Shown here: positions 1 through 6,177 of the stretch, one piece after another
Layout of the letters: each line of letters begins with the position of its first letter
Position numbering within the stretch: the stretch's first letter is position 1
Source: Hominiventricola aquisgranensis
GTDB taxonomy: Bacteria > Bacillota > Clostridia > Lachnospirales > Lachnospiraceae
Assembly: GCF_040096225.1 (NCBI RefSeq)
Contig: NZ_JBBMFC010000041.1
Span: 1-11,561, forward strand
Reading direction: 5' to 3'
Length of the DNA: 11,561 bases
Notes under the pieces: model-generated
What the model was told of the DNA's origin: nothing
Database searches by the model: none
The model's input: only the letters and a program-made list of their open reading frames with translations
Program-made: the position numbers and the translations under genes

Positions 1-3
1 CAT
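1..3 (-). CDS. First codon of a minus-strand gene that leaves the window
   Basis: The complement of bases 1-3 is ATG. Upstream on that strand is a GGAGG Shine-Dalgarno at complement 12-16, with 8 bases between it and the ATG, which is good start geometry. The rest of the gene lies outside the window, so its product cannot be read. The site is buried in a hairpin (next entry), an arrangement known from IS200/IS605-type transposase genes, but that identity is only a guess. Confidence 0.5.
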
Positions 4-9
4 AAAAAT

Positions 10-53
10 AACCTCCAAACTGAGTAATTTTATCTTACATCAGTTTGGAGGTT
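10..53 (-). promoter_or_regulatory. Perfect 14-bp hairpin that covers a ribosome binding site
   Basis: Bases 10-23 (AACCTCCAAACTGA) are exactly complementary to bases 40-53, leaving a 16-base A/T-rich loop. Read on the minus strand, the second arm ends in GGAGGTT six bases before an ATG at position 3, so folding of the full transcript would hide the Shine-Dalgarno. On the plus strand there is no convincing T-run after the stem, so a terminator is less likely. In IS200-family elements a stem of this kind blocks transposase translation from transcripts that read in from outside. Whether this is such an element cannot be decided from this end alone. Confidence 0.6.
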
Positions 54-61
54 TACACAAA

Positions 62-235
62 CTTTGGGATACTCCCGATCTGTCGGCTTATGCTAACCGT
101 GCATTTGAAAAATTGAAAATGTATGCCAGCTGCCAGGTCATTCCGACAATCAATCTGTTAACAACTTACGAGACCGCATATCACCCGCTGGACTGCGAAC
201 AGGTTGAGAACATAATAAAGGAAACTTTTTTGTGA
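62..235 (+). pseudogene. C-terminal fragment of an unrecognised protein
   Basis: One plus-strand frame is open from the window edge to a TGA at 233-235. From about base 62 its translation looks like real protein: helical and well mixed, with a recognisable stretch IPTINLLTTYETAYHPLD, and it ends in KETFL. No start codon with a ribosome binding site is visible. The upstream part of the frame runs through the hairpin at 10-53, which would also have to be coding if the gene were intact. The simplest reading is that this is the 3' end of a gene cut or displaced by whatever begins at the left edge. It could also be an intact gene entering from outside. I do not recognise the family. A weak resemblance to the ends of polysaccharide-deacetylase-like proteins is not firm enough to call. 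Confidence 0.35.
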
Positions 236-245
236 TAGGATACAC

Positions 246-274
246 TGGAAAATTGTAACTACATCTGCTACAAT
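246..274 (+). promoter_or_regulatory. Promoter of rpiB
   Basis: A TGGAAA -35-like element (246-251) is followed after 17 bases by TACAAT (269-274), which has an extended TG at 266-267. Transcription would start near 281, leaving a leader of roughly 28 bases before the ATG at 309. Confidence 0.6.
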
Positions 275-308
275 AAAAACATCTTGAGTCTTGAGGAGGA
301 CGAGTAAA

Positions 309-761
309 ATGAAAGTGGGTTTTGGCTGCGATCATACAGCGATTGATCTGAAAAAAGAACTGATGGAGTACATGACCGAGAAGGGTTATGAGTGCGTAGA
401 CTACGGTGCATATGATGCAAAAGTTCGAGTAGATTATCCAGATCAGGGACAGAAAGTTGCAGAGGCTATTATTGCCGGTGAAGTTGAGAAAGGTGTTCTG
501 ATCTGTGGAACTGGTATCGGAATTTCTCTGGCGGCAAATAAAGTGCCGGGAATCCGCGCGGCAGTATGCAGCGAGCCGTATTCAGCTGAGATGACAGTCA
601 GACACAACAATGCACAGATCATCGCATTTGGTGCACGTGTTGTCGGAAATGAGCTGGCAAAGAAGATTTTGGATGCGTTTTTCGGAGCAACCTTCGAGGG
701 CGGCAGACATGCAGAACGTGTGCAGAAGATTTGTAACATCGAAGCAAAATATAATAAATAA
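309..761 (+). CDS. rpiB: Ribose-5-phosphate isomerase B (RpiB/LacAB family)
   Basis: This 150-residue cytoplasmic enzyme interconverts ribose 5-phosphate and ribulose 5-phosphate in the non-oxidative pentose phosphate pathway. The whole length aligns with E. coli RpiB from memory. It has the N-terminal GCDH motif (residues 6-9), the catalytic Cys66 in ICGTGIGIS, the CSEPYSA segment (87-93), the His99-Asn100 pair of the sugar site, and FGARVVG near residue 113. The start at 309 is chosen because GAGGAGGA (293-300) lies 8 bases upstream and the protein then begins MKVGFGCDH; an in-frame TTG at 291 would lie over the ribosome binding site. The gene stands alone between its own promoter and terminator. 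Related family members act on allose or galactose 6-phosphates, but the match to RpiB proper is close. A xylulokinase also feeding this pathway lies 5.4 kb downstream. Confidence 0.95.
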   Translation: MKVGFGCDHTAIDLKKELMEYMTEKGYECVDYGAYDAKVRVDYPDQGQKVAEAIIAGEVEKGVLICGTGIGISLAANKVPGIRAAVCSEPYSAEMTVRHNNAQIIAFGARVVGNELAKKILDAFFGATFEGGRHAERVQKICNIEAKYNK

Positions 762-784
762 GTATTTTATGTTCGTGTAAAAAG

Positions 785-820
785 ACGCTGCTTCTTGTAA
801 ATGTGGGGAGCAGCGTTTTT
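785..820 (+). terminator. Intrinsic terminator of rpiB
   Basis: ACGCTGCT (785-792) pairs with AGCAGCGT (809-816), and G-T wobble pairs extend the stem inward to about 12 pairs. A T-run follows (816-820). Confidence 0.85.
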
Positions 821-912
821 ATGTGCTGAAATAGTCAGTCTGATCCCACGCTGATTGTTCATATACTAACATTTGTTTTGCGAAAATAGAAAATGTGGAT
901 ATTATACGAAGA

Positions 913-944
913 AGCCATCTGTCAATTTTGGCGGATGGCTTTTT
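913..944. terminator. Terminator between rpiB and the convergent yqeG-dinB unit
   Basis: AGCCATCTG (913-921) pairs with CGGATGGCT (932-940) with one G-T wobble. On the plus strand it ends in TTTTT (940-944). On the minus strand it lies just after the dinB stop, is preceded by an A-run, and ends in the weaker TTCTTCG. It probably works in both directions at this convergent junction. The bases between this hairpin and the rpiB terminator (821-912) show no gene or clear site. Confidence 0.7.
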
Positions 945-947
945 CAC

Positions 948-2282
948 TTATTCCTCCCGCCTCTGCCGATAGCGGCTTTTTTCTTTATTGAGACCGCCTG
1001 CCATATGGTTCATTTCGCCGTCGAGGAAGCGGGCGCGGCGCACACTGTCTTCGCCGTATTTTTTACGGATCTGATCGATGGCCTTATCAAGCTTCTCCTG
1101 TTTTTCATTTCTTGCAGTCTGGAAAAGGTCCAGCTGCTCGTACTCGGACTGTTCTGCCTTGGAAGTGAACACGCCGATCAGGCGGAGAGGCCTGCCATCC
1201 CATAATTCACGGAAAAGACGTCGGCTTTCTTCATAAATGAGATTTGTGGAATTGGTTGGAGTGCGAAGGCTGGTCTGACGACTTCTCTCAGTGAAAGAAT
1301 TGTCCTTCACGTGCACGCCGACTACCGATATTTTCATATTATCCTGACGAAGTCTTGCACCAACGGTCTCGCACAGGGACAGGATCACCTGGCAGGCAGT
1401 TTCCATGTCAGTCACGTCATCCGGCAGTGTAGTCTCATTTCCATAACCTTTGTTTTTGGAAGATCTGCGCTCGAACACTGCCGCATCCAGTTCCCCGCCG
1501 TTGGCGTATTTCCAGATGGCACGTCCATGCTTTTTCAGATGCATTTCCAGAAGCCCCGGGTCGGTCCGCGCCAGCTCGCCGATGGTGTGGATGCCCAGCT
1601 TGTGCAGATGGGCTGCGGTAGTTTTTCCTACAAAAAATAACTCATCCACCGGAAGTGGCCACATTTTCTGCGGGATTTCCTCTGGAAAAAGGGTGTGTAC
1701 CCGGTCAGGTTTCTGAAGCTCGCTGCCCATCTTCGCCAGTAAATGGTTGATAGAGATGCCGATATTTACTGTAAATCCAAGTTCCCGGTGGATCCGGTCC
1801 TTGAGCCTTGTGGCAAATCCCATCGGATCTGCCTGCGCTTCCTGGATGCCGGTCATGTCCATCCACGCTTCGTCGATGCTGTATTGCTGAATCAGCGGTG
1901 TGTATTCGTGGAGCATGCGGATCAGCTGGTCGGATTTTCGCACGTATAACTGGTAATTTGGCGGCACCACAACCAGACCCGGGCATTTGCGCCGGGCCTG
2001 AAAGAGTGGTTCGCCTGTGACGATCCCATATTGTTTGGCAAGTGTGCTCTTCGCCAGTACGATTCCGTGGCGGCTCTTCTCGCTGCCGCCGATGACAGAG
2101 GCGATCTCACGGATGTCGGTGGCCGGGGCGTTGACTGCGGCGTCGCTTGCAGGATCAGAGGTGTTTTTCTGGGTGAGGTCAGCACAGGATGCAGAGTCAT
2201 CCACCCCACCTTCCTCCAACAGCCCGCATGCCGTCCATGACAGAAATGCAGAATTGACATCAATATGAAAGATGAGCTTCAT
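948..2282 (-). CDS. dinB: Y-family DNA polymerase (DinB/Pol IV-like) with a hydrophilic insert
   Basis: This is a 444-residue low-fidelity polymerase that copies past damaged template. The palm motif HIDVNSAFLSW (residues 6-16) supplies the metal ligand Asp8 and a likely steric-gate Phe13. SIDEAW (135-140) supplies the second acidic pair Asp137-Glu138. A helix-hairpin-helix-like thumb (ELFFVGKTTAAHLHKLGI, about 214-231) and a little-finger domain follow. QLDLF at 383-387 fits the beta-clamp binding motif and is followed by a charged tail. Residues about 25-56 are an unusual Ser/Ala/Asp-rich stretch that is not part of the usual fold, so the protein is longer than typical Pol IV. The ATG at 2282 has AAAGGAGA a few bases upstream, within the last codons of the preceding yqeG. 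The gap to yqeG is 3 bases, so the two are surely cotranscribed. No LexA box was seen. Confidence 0.92.
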   Translation of the reverse strand: MKLIFHIDVNSAFLSWTACGLLEEGGVDDSASCADLTQKNTSDPASDAAVNAPATDIREIASVIGGSEKSRHGIVLAKSTLAKQYGIVTGEPLFQARRKCPGLVVVPPNYQLYVRKSDQLIRMLHEYTPLIQQYSIDEAWMDMTGIQEAQADPMGFATRLKDRIHRELGFTVNIGISINHLLAKMGSELQKPDRVHTLFPEEIPQKMWPLPVDELFFVGKTTAAHLHKLGIHTIGELARTDPGLLEMHLKKHGRAIWKYANGGELDAAVFERRSSKNKGYGNETTLPDDVTDMETACQVILSLCETVGARLRQDNMKISVVGVHVKDNSFTERSRQTSLRTPTNSTNLIYEESRRLFRELWDGRPLRLIGVFTSKAEQSEYEQLDLFQTARNEKQEKLDKAIDQIRKKYGEDSVRRARFLDGEMNHMAGGLNKEKSRYRQRREE

Positions 2283-2285
2283 TTT

Positions 2286-2771
2286 CTATCTCTCCTTTCG
2301 GAAAGGTCCCTCAAACCAGCGTTTGATCACGATTTGGATCTCATCGGTGGATTTGTCAACAGGCTGGGTCAGCATGGTGTAGATGCCAGCCCGGTTGGCT
2401 CCCCACACATCGGTGAAGATCTGGTCACCGATGAACAGGGTGTGCTTCGGATCGGTTCCCATTTTCGCCATGGCTTTATTGTAGCCTTCCACCTTCGGCT
2501 TGCCCGCCTTATAAATGTAGTCAGTCTGTACCTGCTGTGCAAAAGGCTTTACCCGCGCTTCGCCGTTGTTGGATACCAGCATGGTCTTCATGCCAAGGTT
2601 GTGGATCCGGGCAAAAAGCTGGATCGCCGCTTCGTCGGCCGCTGCGCCATGGGGAACCAGTGTATTGTCAATGTCGAAGATCACGCCGCCATAGGTTCTG
2701 GACAATTCTTCCCAGTTCAGTTCATAGACTGAGCGGATCAATTTATTCGGATAAAAATTCTGAAACATCAT
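2286..2771 (-). CDS. yqeG: YqeG-family HAD phosphatase (subclass IIIA)
   Basis: This 161-residue cytoplasmic protein has the complete haloacid dehalogenase phosphatase set: DIDNT at residues 33-37 (nucleophile Asp33, general acid Asp35), SNN at 67-69, the lysine loop GKPK at 90-93, and GDQIFTD at 115-121. The short length, without a large cap domain, fits the YqeG group. This is the bacterial family related to phosphatidylglycerophosphatase GEP4. Its substrate in Firmicutes is not settled. The start at 2771 is supported by AAAGGAGA upstream with a 6-7 base gap; a second ATG follows directly and would remove only one residue. It is the first gene of a two-gene unit with dinB. This is probably an economy of layout rather than a shared pathway. 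Confidence 0.9.
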   Translation of the reverse strand: MMFQNFYPNKLIRSVYELNWEELSRTYGGVIFDIDNTLVPHGAAADEAAIQLFARIHNLGMKTMLVSNNGEARVKPFAQQVQTDYIYKAGKPKVEGYNKAMAKMGTDPKHTLFIGDQIFTDVWGANRAGIYTMLTQPVDKSTDEIQIVIKRWFEGPFRKER

Positions 2772-2798
2772 TTAAAGTCTCCTTTGATTGGTAATTCT

Positions 2799-2828
2799 AT
2801 TGTACCTGTTCAGAGGGGATGTGGTCAA
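2799..2828 (-). promoter_or_regulatory. Promoter of the yqeG-dinB unit
   Basis: On the minus strand, TTGACC (complement of 2823-2828) is followed after 18 bases by TACAAT (complement of 2799-2804). This lies about 28 bases upstream of the yqeG start codon. Confidence 0.7.
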
Positions 2829-2901
2829 TGAAAATGAGACAAAATTCACCCCCTCTCTTCCACAAAACTTAAGAAGTTTGTAATAGTTATATAATATATT
2901 C

Positions 2902-2911
2902 TTGCTATAAT
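2902..2911 (+). promoter_or_regulatory. Extended -10 promoter for the lipoprotein genes
   Basis: TTGCTATAAT (2902-2911) is a perfect TATAAT with an extended TG. No good -35 lies 17 bases upstream. The surroundings are very A+T-rich, and two further TATAAT matches (2890-2895 and 2928-2933) could act instead. Transcription from here gives a leader of about 108 bases. Confidence 0.5.
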
Positions 2912-2940
2912 AAAAGCCTGAAATTCATATAATAAACAGA

Positions 2941-3003
2941 AGCAACGATACAAGCTGCGTGACCTTGGGTAGTTGCATACAGGGATCAGAGAGAACTGAC
3001 CCT
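2941..3003 (+). other. Leader with two possible stems upstream of the first lipoprotein
   Basis: GCAAC (2942-2946) can pair with GTTGC (2972-2976). AGGGATCAG (2981-2989) can pair with CTGACCCT (2996-3003) with one bulged A. No T-run follows, and I could not match it to a known riboswitch class. It may simply be leader sequence. Confidence 0.25.
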
Positions 3004-3025
3004 ATAGATACGGGGGATTGCCTAT

Positions 3026-4156
3026 ATGAAGAAATGGAAAGAATATATGATGCTGGCGGTGCTGTGTATCAGCATGGTCGGATGTGGGAAAAAGGATTCT
3101 GGTTCGGAGCTTCTGACGGAGGTGCAGGAGACCGTGACGCCGGTGGAAGAGGTTGTGAAGCCGGAAGGAGAGGAGACGCCAGAGGGCATCAGGCTCCATG
3201 TATACAGTGGAGATGAGAGCGCAGAAAATATTGTGCAGCACACCGTCTATGTAAATGAGATCACAGAAAATACAGTGATGCGGGAGCTGACAGAGGCGTT
3301 GGAAATGGACGAAAATGCAGGGATCAACTCCATTTCTTTTGGAACTTACGGTGGGGACAAGGTCGTTATGCTGGATCTGAACCAGGCATTTGAAGAGTAC
3401 GTGAACAAGCTTGGTTCTTCCGGTGAATATATTGTGATGGGAAGTCTGACAGATACATTTCTTGACTGTTACCAGAGTGAACTGCTGTTGGTGACAGTAG
3501 ATGGAAAAGTGCTGAAGACGGGTCATAACATTTACGAGGAATATTTGGAAATGTATCCGTATACGGAGGCAACTTATCAGATCCGGGAGGAAAAGCTGAC
3601 CGGAGACGGGCTGGAGATCTCCTGCCCGCAGATCGAGGGCTTCCGGGATGAACGGATCCAGGAAAAATGGAACCAGATCATGCTGGCAACGGAGCAGACA
3701 GTCATGGATCAGTGGGAGGGCAATGGAACTTATCGTGTGACTTACACGGTGAAGACCATGACTCCGGACACTTTATCGATCCTGATGGACGGTACGGTAA
3801 ATACACCGGATACGCCAGAGGAATACACGTTCAAATACACCTACAACATTGACCTGAACACCGGTGAGAGCATTCGTCTGAAGGATCATGTGGATGTGGA
3901 AAAGCTTGCAGAAAATATGTTTGCAGGCACCGGTTATTATGTGAAGGAAGATCTGGCAGATTATTTCCGGGAACGGCTGGAAGCCATCTATGACAGTCCG
4001 GATGCGCTGGCGCAGTCATTGGCTGGCTATGATTACTCAGAAGACGGTACAGCACCGTATGGGTATTCTTATCTGGCGGATGGAAAAGTGTGGATCTGCA
4101 TGGAAGTGCCCCATGCGCTGGGCGATTATATTGAGATCGAACTGGATACACAGTGA
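3026..4156 (+). CDS. GerMN-domain lipoprotein with a DUF3298-like C-terminal domain
   Basis: This 376-residue protein is predicted to be anchored to the outer face of the membrane. Residues 1-20 form a lipoprotein signal ending in SMVGC, with Cys20 as the lipid-modified residue; Met at -3 is slightly unusual. A short Glu-rich linker follows. Residues about 55-165 resemble a GerMN domain, the small fold found in spore germination protein GerM and in many Firmicutes lipoproteins: a beta strand with VYSGDE, an ELTEAL helix, and DLNQAFEEY leading to VTVDGK. Residues about 182-376 resemble the RsiV/DUF3298 type, with the YNIDLNTGESIRLKDHV signature. The ATG at 3026 has a GGGGG site upstream. It is the first gene before a second lipoprotein that shares the C-terminal domain type, so both probably act at the cell surface or cell wall. 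A direct role in sporulation is not shown by the sequence. Confidence 0.8.
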   Translation: MKKWKEYMMLAVLCISMVGCGKKDSGSELLTEVQETVTPVEEVVKPEGEETPEGIRLHVYSGDESAENIVQHTVYVNEITENTVMRELTEALEMDENAGINSISFGTYGGDKVVMLDLNQAFEEYVNKLGSSGEYIVMGSLTDTFLDCYQSELLLVTVDGKVLKTGHNIYEEYLEMYPYTEATYQIREEKLTGDGLEISCPQIEGFRDERIQEKWNQIMLATEQTVMDQWEGNGTYRVTYTVKTMTPDTLSILMDGTVNTPDTPEEYTFKYTYNIDLNTGESIRLKDHVDVEKLAENMFAGTGYYVKEDLADYFRERLEAIYDSPDALAQSLAGYDYSEDGTAPYGYSYLADGKVWICMEVPHALGDYIEIELDTQ

Positions 4157-4257
4157 TCCGGGCACACAGAGTTGCATTTGTAAAATGCACTATGGATGCA
4201 CCCCTGATGGATACATGTATGACTTGGAATGGCGATATGCAAAAGAGGAGGAAACGT

Positions 4258-6000
4258 ATGAAAAAGCGAATGTTATTACTTGGAATGGCCATATGGATGG
4301 CAGCCGCACTGGCAGGTTGTGGAAATGACACAATAGCCAGTACAGATCAGGCTACGGCAGCAGATCAGGAACAGTCAGAAAATGCGACCACAGAGACGCA
4401 GACCGATGGGTCACAGACGGATGCGAATATCGAACAGGCAGCAACCGGTGCCCCTCTGATCCAGATGGAGAATCAGCAAAAGGACTGGCACAGCGATGAT
4501 GGCTCTAAGTGGCTGATGCATGCGGAGACACAGCAGCTCCAGGTGGAGATTCCGGGAAATGATGCAGCCGCTCAGAAAATCAATGACTGGTCAGAGGCTG
4601 ATGCATCCACATTCTGGGAAAATGCAGAAAAGACATCGGAATATGCGGAAAATGATTTGGAGAGTATGAGTACGGTCTCCGGTATGGAAGATTTAGGTAC
4701 GTACTCCTACTATTACAGTAGTTTTCAGAGTTATAATGTGATGCGCGCAGATTCTCAGGTGATTAGTCTCAGAAGCTACAATAATGATTATACAGGTGGG
4801 ATTCATGGCGATTATGCATATTATGGAACCACCTTTGATACCATGACCGGCGAAGAACTGAAGATCCAGGACATTGTGGCAGACATGCCCTCGTTCCGTC
4901 AGCAGGCCACAAAGGATATTGATAAATATCTGCAGGAAAATTACAGCGATGGATTATTTGAAGATTATCAGGATACGGTAGAACAGATCTGGGAAGGTGA
5001 GGATGGATTTAACTGGTACTTGAATGAGTCGGGGATCATGGTCATCTTCAATCCTTATGTAGTAGGTCCGTATGCTATGGGAGCCGTGACCGTGCCGCTT
5101 CCATACAGCTCCTATGCTTCTTACCTGAATCCGGACTATACTACGCCGGAGACCATATCTGCAGGAAATGGGGAGTTGATGGAAGAAACCGTCACAAAGA
5201 TCCGCACCAGCAGGCTGGGAGGCGGGGCGCAGCAGACCGAAAACAGTGACGCAGCAGTGGCTCAGACAGACTCTGGAAACAGTGACGCAGCAGTGGCTCA
5301 GACAGGATCCGGCAACACCCCGGTGAACTACGGCGATCTCAACGTCTACATGGATCAGAAAAATGAGTTTGGCGGTGGAACCCTGACCATTGAATTGAAT
5401 GAACAGAAAGAGCAGACCGAATATTTTGACCGCCTGTGTGACAGCCAGATCCTCTACCTGGAGGATGGCAGAGTGTTTGTTCTGCTGGTTGCAGATCATG
5501 CATCCGATGACTACGAACTGTTTCTCTATGAAGTGACGGACGGCAAACTGAAGCTTAAAGATCAGCAGGATAATCTGTTCATCGGTGATGGCAGTGTCTC
5601 TGCCGGCGGCCGCAAAAATGGAATGCTGATGCTTAAGAAAAATGTTAACGTGTTTGGCAGCTATCAGTGCAGCATGACATACAGCATTGGCGACGATGGA
5701 AAATTAGTGCCGGATGAGGAATTTTTCCAGGTGGATATAGATAATTATCCATATAGTGTGTTGACGGTGACTAGGGAGCTTCCTGTATCTGTCAATGGCG
5801 GACAGACTACGCTGCAGACAGGCACACAGATCCGCATCACCGGCACCAACGATGCAGGAATCGCTCTGTTTGAGACGACGGATGGAAAAGTATCTGGTGA
5901 GATCCATTATACAGAGCCGGAAGGTGACTCTGAATTCTATCACAAGATCAACGGCATCACCGAAGACCAGTATTTTGAATCCATTCCATATGCGGGATAG
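4258..6000 (+). CDS. Large lipoprotein with a DUF3298-like domain and an SH3-like C-terminus
   Basis: A 580-residue secreted lipoprotein. The signal ends in ALAGC with lipid-modified Cys21, followed by a Gln/Thr/Asp-rich linker to about residue 68. Residues about 85-295 look like the RsiV/PdaC-type DUF3298 fold: YTGGIHGDY at 178-186, the FDTMTGEELKIQDIV segment, and a hydrophobic strand MVIFNPYVVGPYAMG. Residues 330-353 are two copies of a 12-residue Ser/Ala/Gln/Gly linker repeat. The C-terminal part, about 355-580, is beta-rich and unassigned, and its last segment (about 505-550) reads like an SH3-type barrel. The start at 4258 is chosen because GAGGAGG lies 7 bases upstream and opens directly on the signal peptide; the frame is open further up to 4153, but without a signal or site. 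The 101-base gap to the preceding lipoprotein holds no terminator, so cotranscription is likely. The exact function is unknown. Confidence 0.75.
   Translation: MKKRMLLLGMAIWMAAALAGCGNDTIASTDQATAADQEQSENATTETQTDGSQTDANIEQAATGAPLIQMENQQKDWHSDDGSKWLMHAETQQLQVEIPGNDAAAQKINDWSEADASTFWENAEKTSEYAENDLESMSTVSGMEDLGTYSYYYSSFQSYNVMRADSQVISLRSYNNDYTGGIHGDYAYYGTTFDTMTGEELKIQDIVADMPSFRQQATKDIDKYLQENYSDGLFEDYQDTVEQIWEGEDGFNWYLNESGIMVIFNPYVVGPYAMGAVTVPLPYSSYASYLNPDYTTPETISAGNGELMEETVTKIRTSRLGGGAQQTENSDAAVAQTDSGNSDAAVAQTGSGNTPVNYGDLNVYMDQKNEFGGGTLTIELNEQKEQTEYFDRLCDSQILYLEDGRVFVLLVADHASDDYELFLYEVTDGKLKLKDQQDNLFIGDGSVSAGGRKNGMLMLKKNVNVFGSYQCSMTYSIGDDGKLVPDEEFFQVDIDNYPYSVLTVTRELPVSVNGGQTTLQTGTQIRITGTNDAGIALFETTDGKVSGEIHYTEPEGDSEFYHKINGITEDQYFESIPYAG
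5241..5312 (+). repeat. Two tandem copies of a 36-bp unit in the lipoprotein linker
   Basis: Bases 5241-5276 and 5277-5312 differ at only three positions, and the first 29 bases are identical. Each unit encodes SDAAVAQT[D/G]SGN in phase, so copy number changes would keep the frame. It is probably a recent duplication in a flexible linker. Confidence 0.9.
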
Positions 6001-6030
6001 AGAATATACAAGACAAATATGTGTAATCAT

Positions 6031-6067
6031 AAAGACCCGGGAGAATCAGAGATTCTCCCGGATCTTT
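6031..6067 (+). terminator. Strong terminator after the lipoprotein genes
   Basis: CCGGGAGAATC pairs perfectly over 11 bp with GATTCTCCCGG around an AGA loop. AAAGA and TCTTT extend the stem past one mismatch. The T-rich tail is short. Confidence 0.85.
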
Positions 6068-6100
6068 ATGGAATGTTCTGTAAAAATTATATACAAACGG

Positions 6101-6129
6101 TTGAAAAGAGAGTCTGATAACGGTAATAT
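6101..6129 (+). promoter_or_regulatory. Promoter of xylB
   Basis: TTGAAA (6101-6106) is followed after 17 bases by TAATAT (6124-6129). A TATAAT at 6127-6132 overlaps it but would need a 20-base spacer. The leader is about 42 bases long. Confidence 0.65.
6115..6128 (+). promoter_or_regulatory. Candidate CcpA operator (cre) over the xylB -10
   Basis: TGATAACGGTAATA matches the cre consensus TGWAANCGNTNWCA at 12 of 14 positions, including the central CG. It covers the -10 element, where binding would block RNA polymerase. Carbon catabolite repression of a xylose kinase by CcpA is well established in Firmicutes, but this particular site is inferred. Confidence 0.45.
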
Positions 6130-6177
6130 AATAACAAAACGCGGGGAAGGGCGATAAAGTAAAGAGGAGGTTATAAT

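Noticed and set aside
291..308. An earlier start for rpiB at an upstream TTG
   Set aside because: It would place the Shine-Dalgarno inside the gene and add residues absent from RpiB proteins; the ATG at 309 fits the family start.
841..912. A LexA-type damage box between rpiB and dinB
   Set aside because: The sequence only vaguely resembles CGAAC-N4-GTTCG, and it lies downstream of dinB rather than at its promoter.
948..2282. Several long open frames on both strands inside the polymerase gene
   Set aside because: They follow from the G+C-rich coding sequence of dinB; they lack ribosome binding sites and their translations are not protein-like, while the dinB frame carries catalytic motifs.
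2912..3025. A riboswitch (glycine or cyclic di-GMP type) in the lipoprotein leader
   Set aside because: Two small stems are present, but the conserved cores of these classes could not be found and there is no terminator or occluded start.
3366..3572. Minus-strand frames across the first lipoprotein
   Set aside because: They have no start signals and no recognisable protein; the plus-strand frame has a signal peptide and known domains.
4173..4189. TGCATTT/AAATGCA hairpin as a terminator between the lipoproteins
   Set aside because: The stem is short and A+T-rich and no T-run follows, so it is not a credible intrinsic terminator.
4153..4257. A longer N-terminus for the second lipoprotein
   Set aside because: The frame is open, but no ribosome binding site supports it, and the signal peptide with lipobox begins at 4258.
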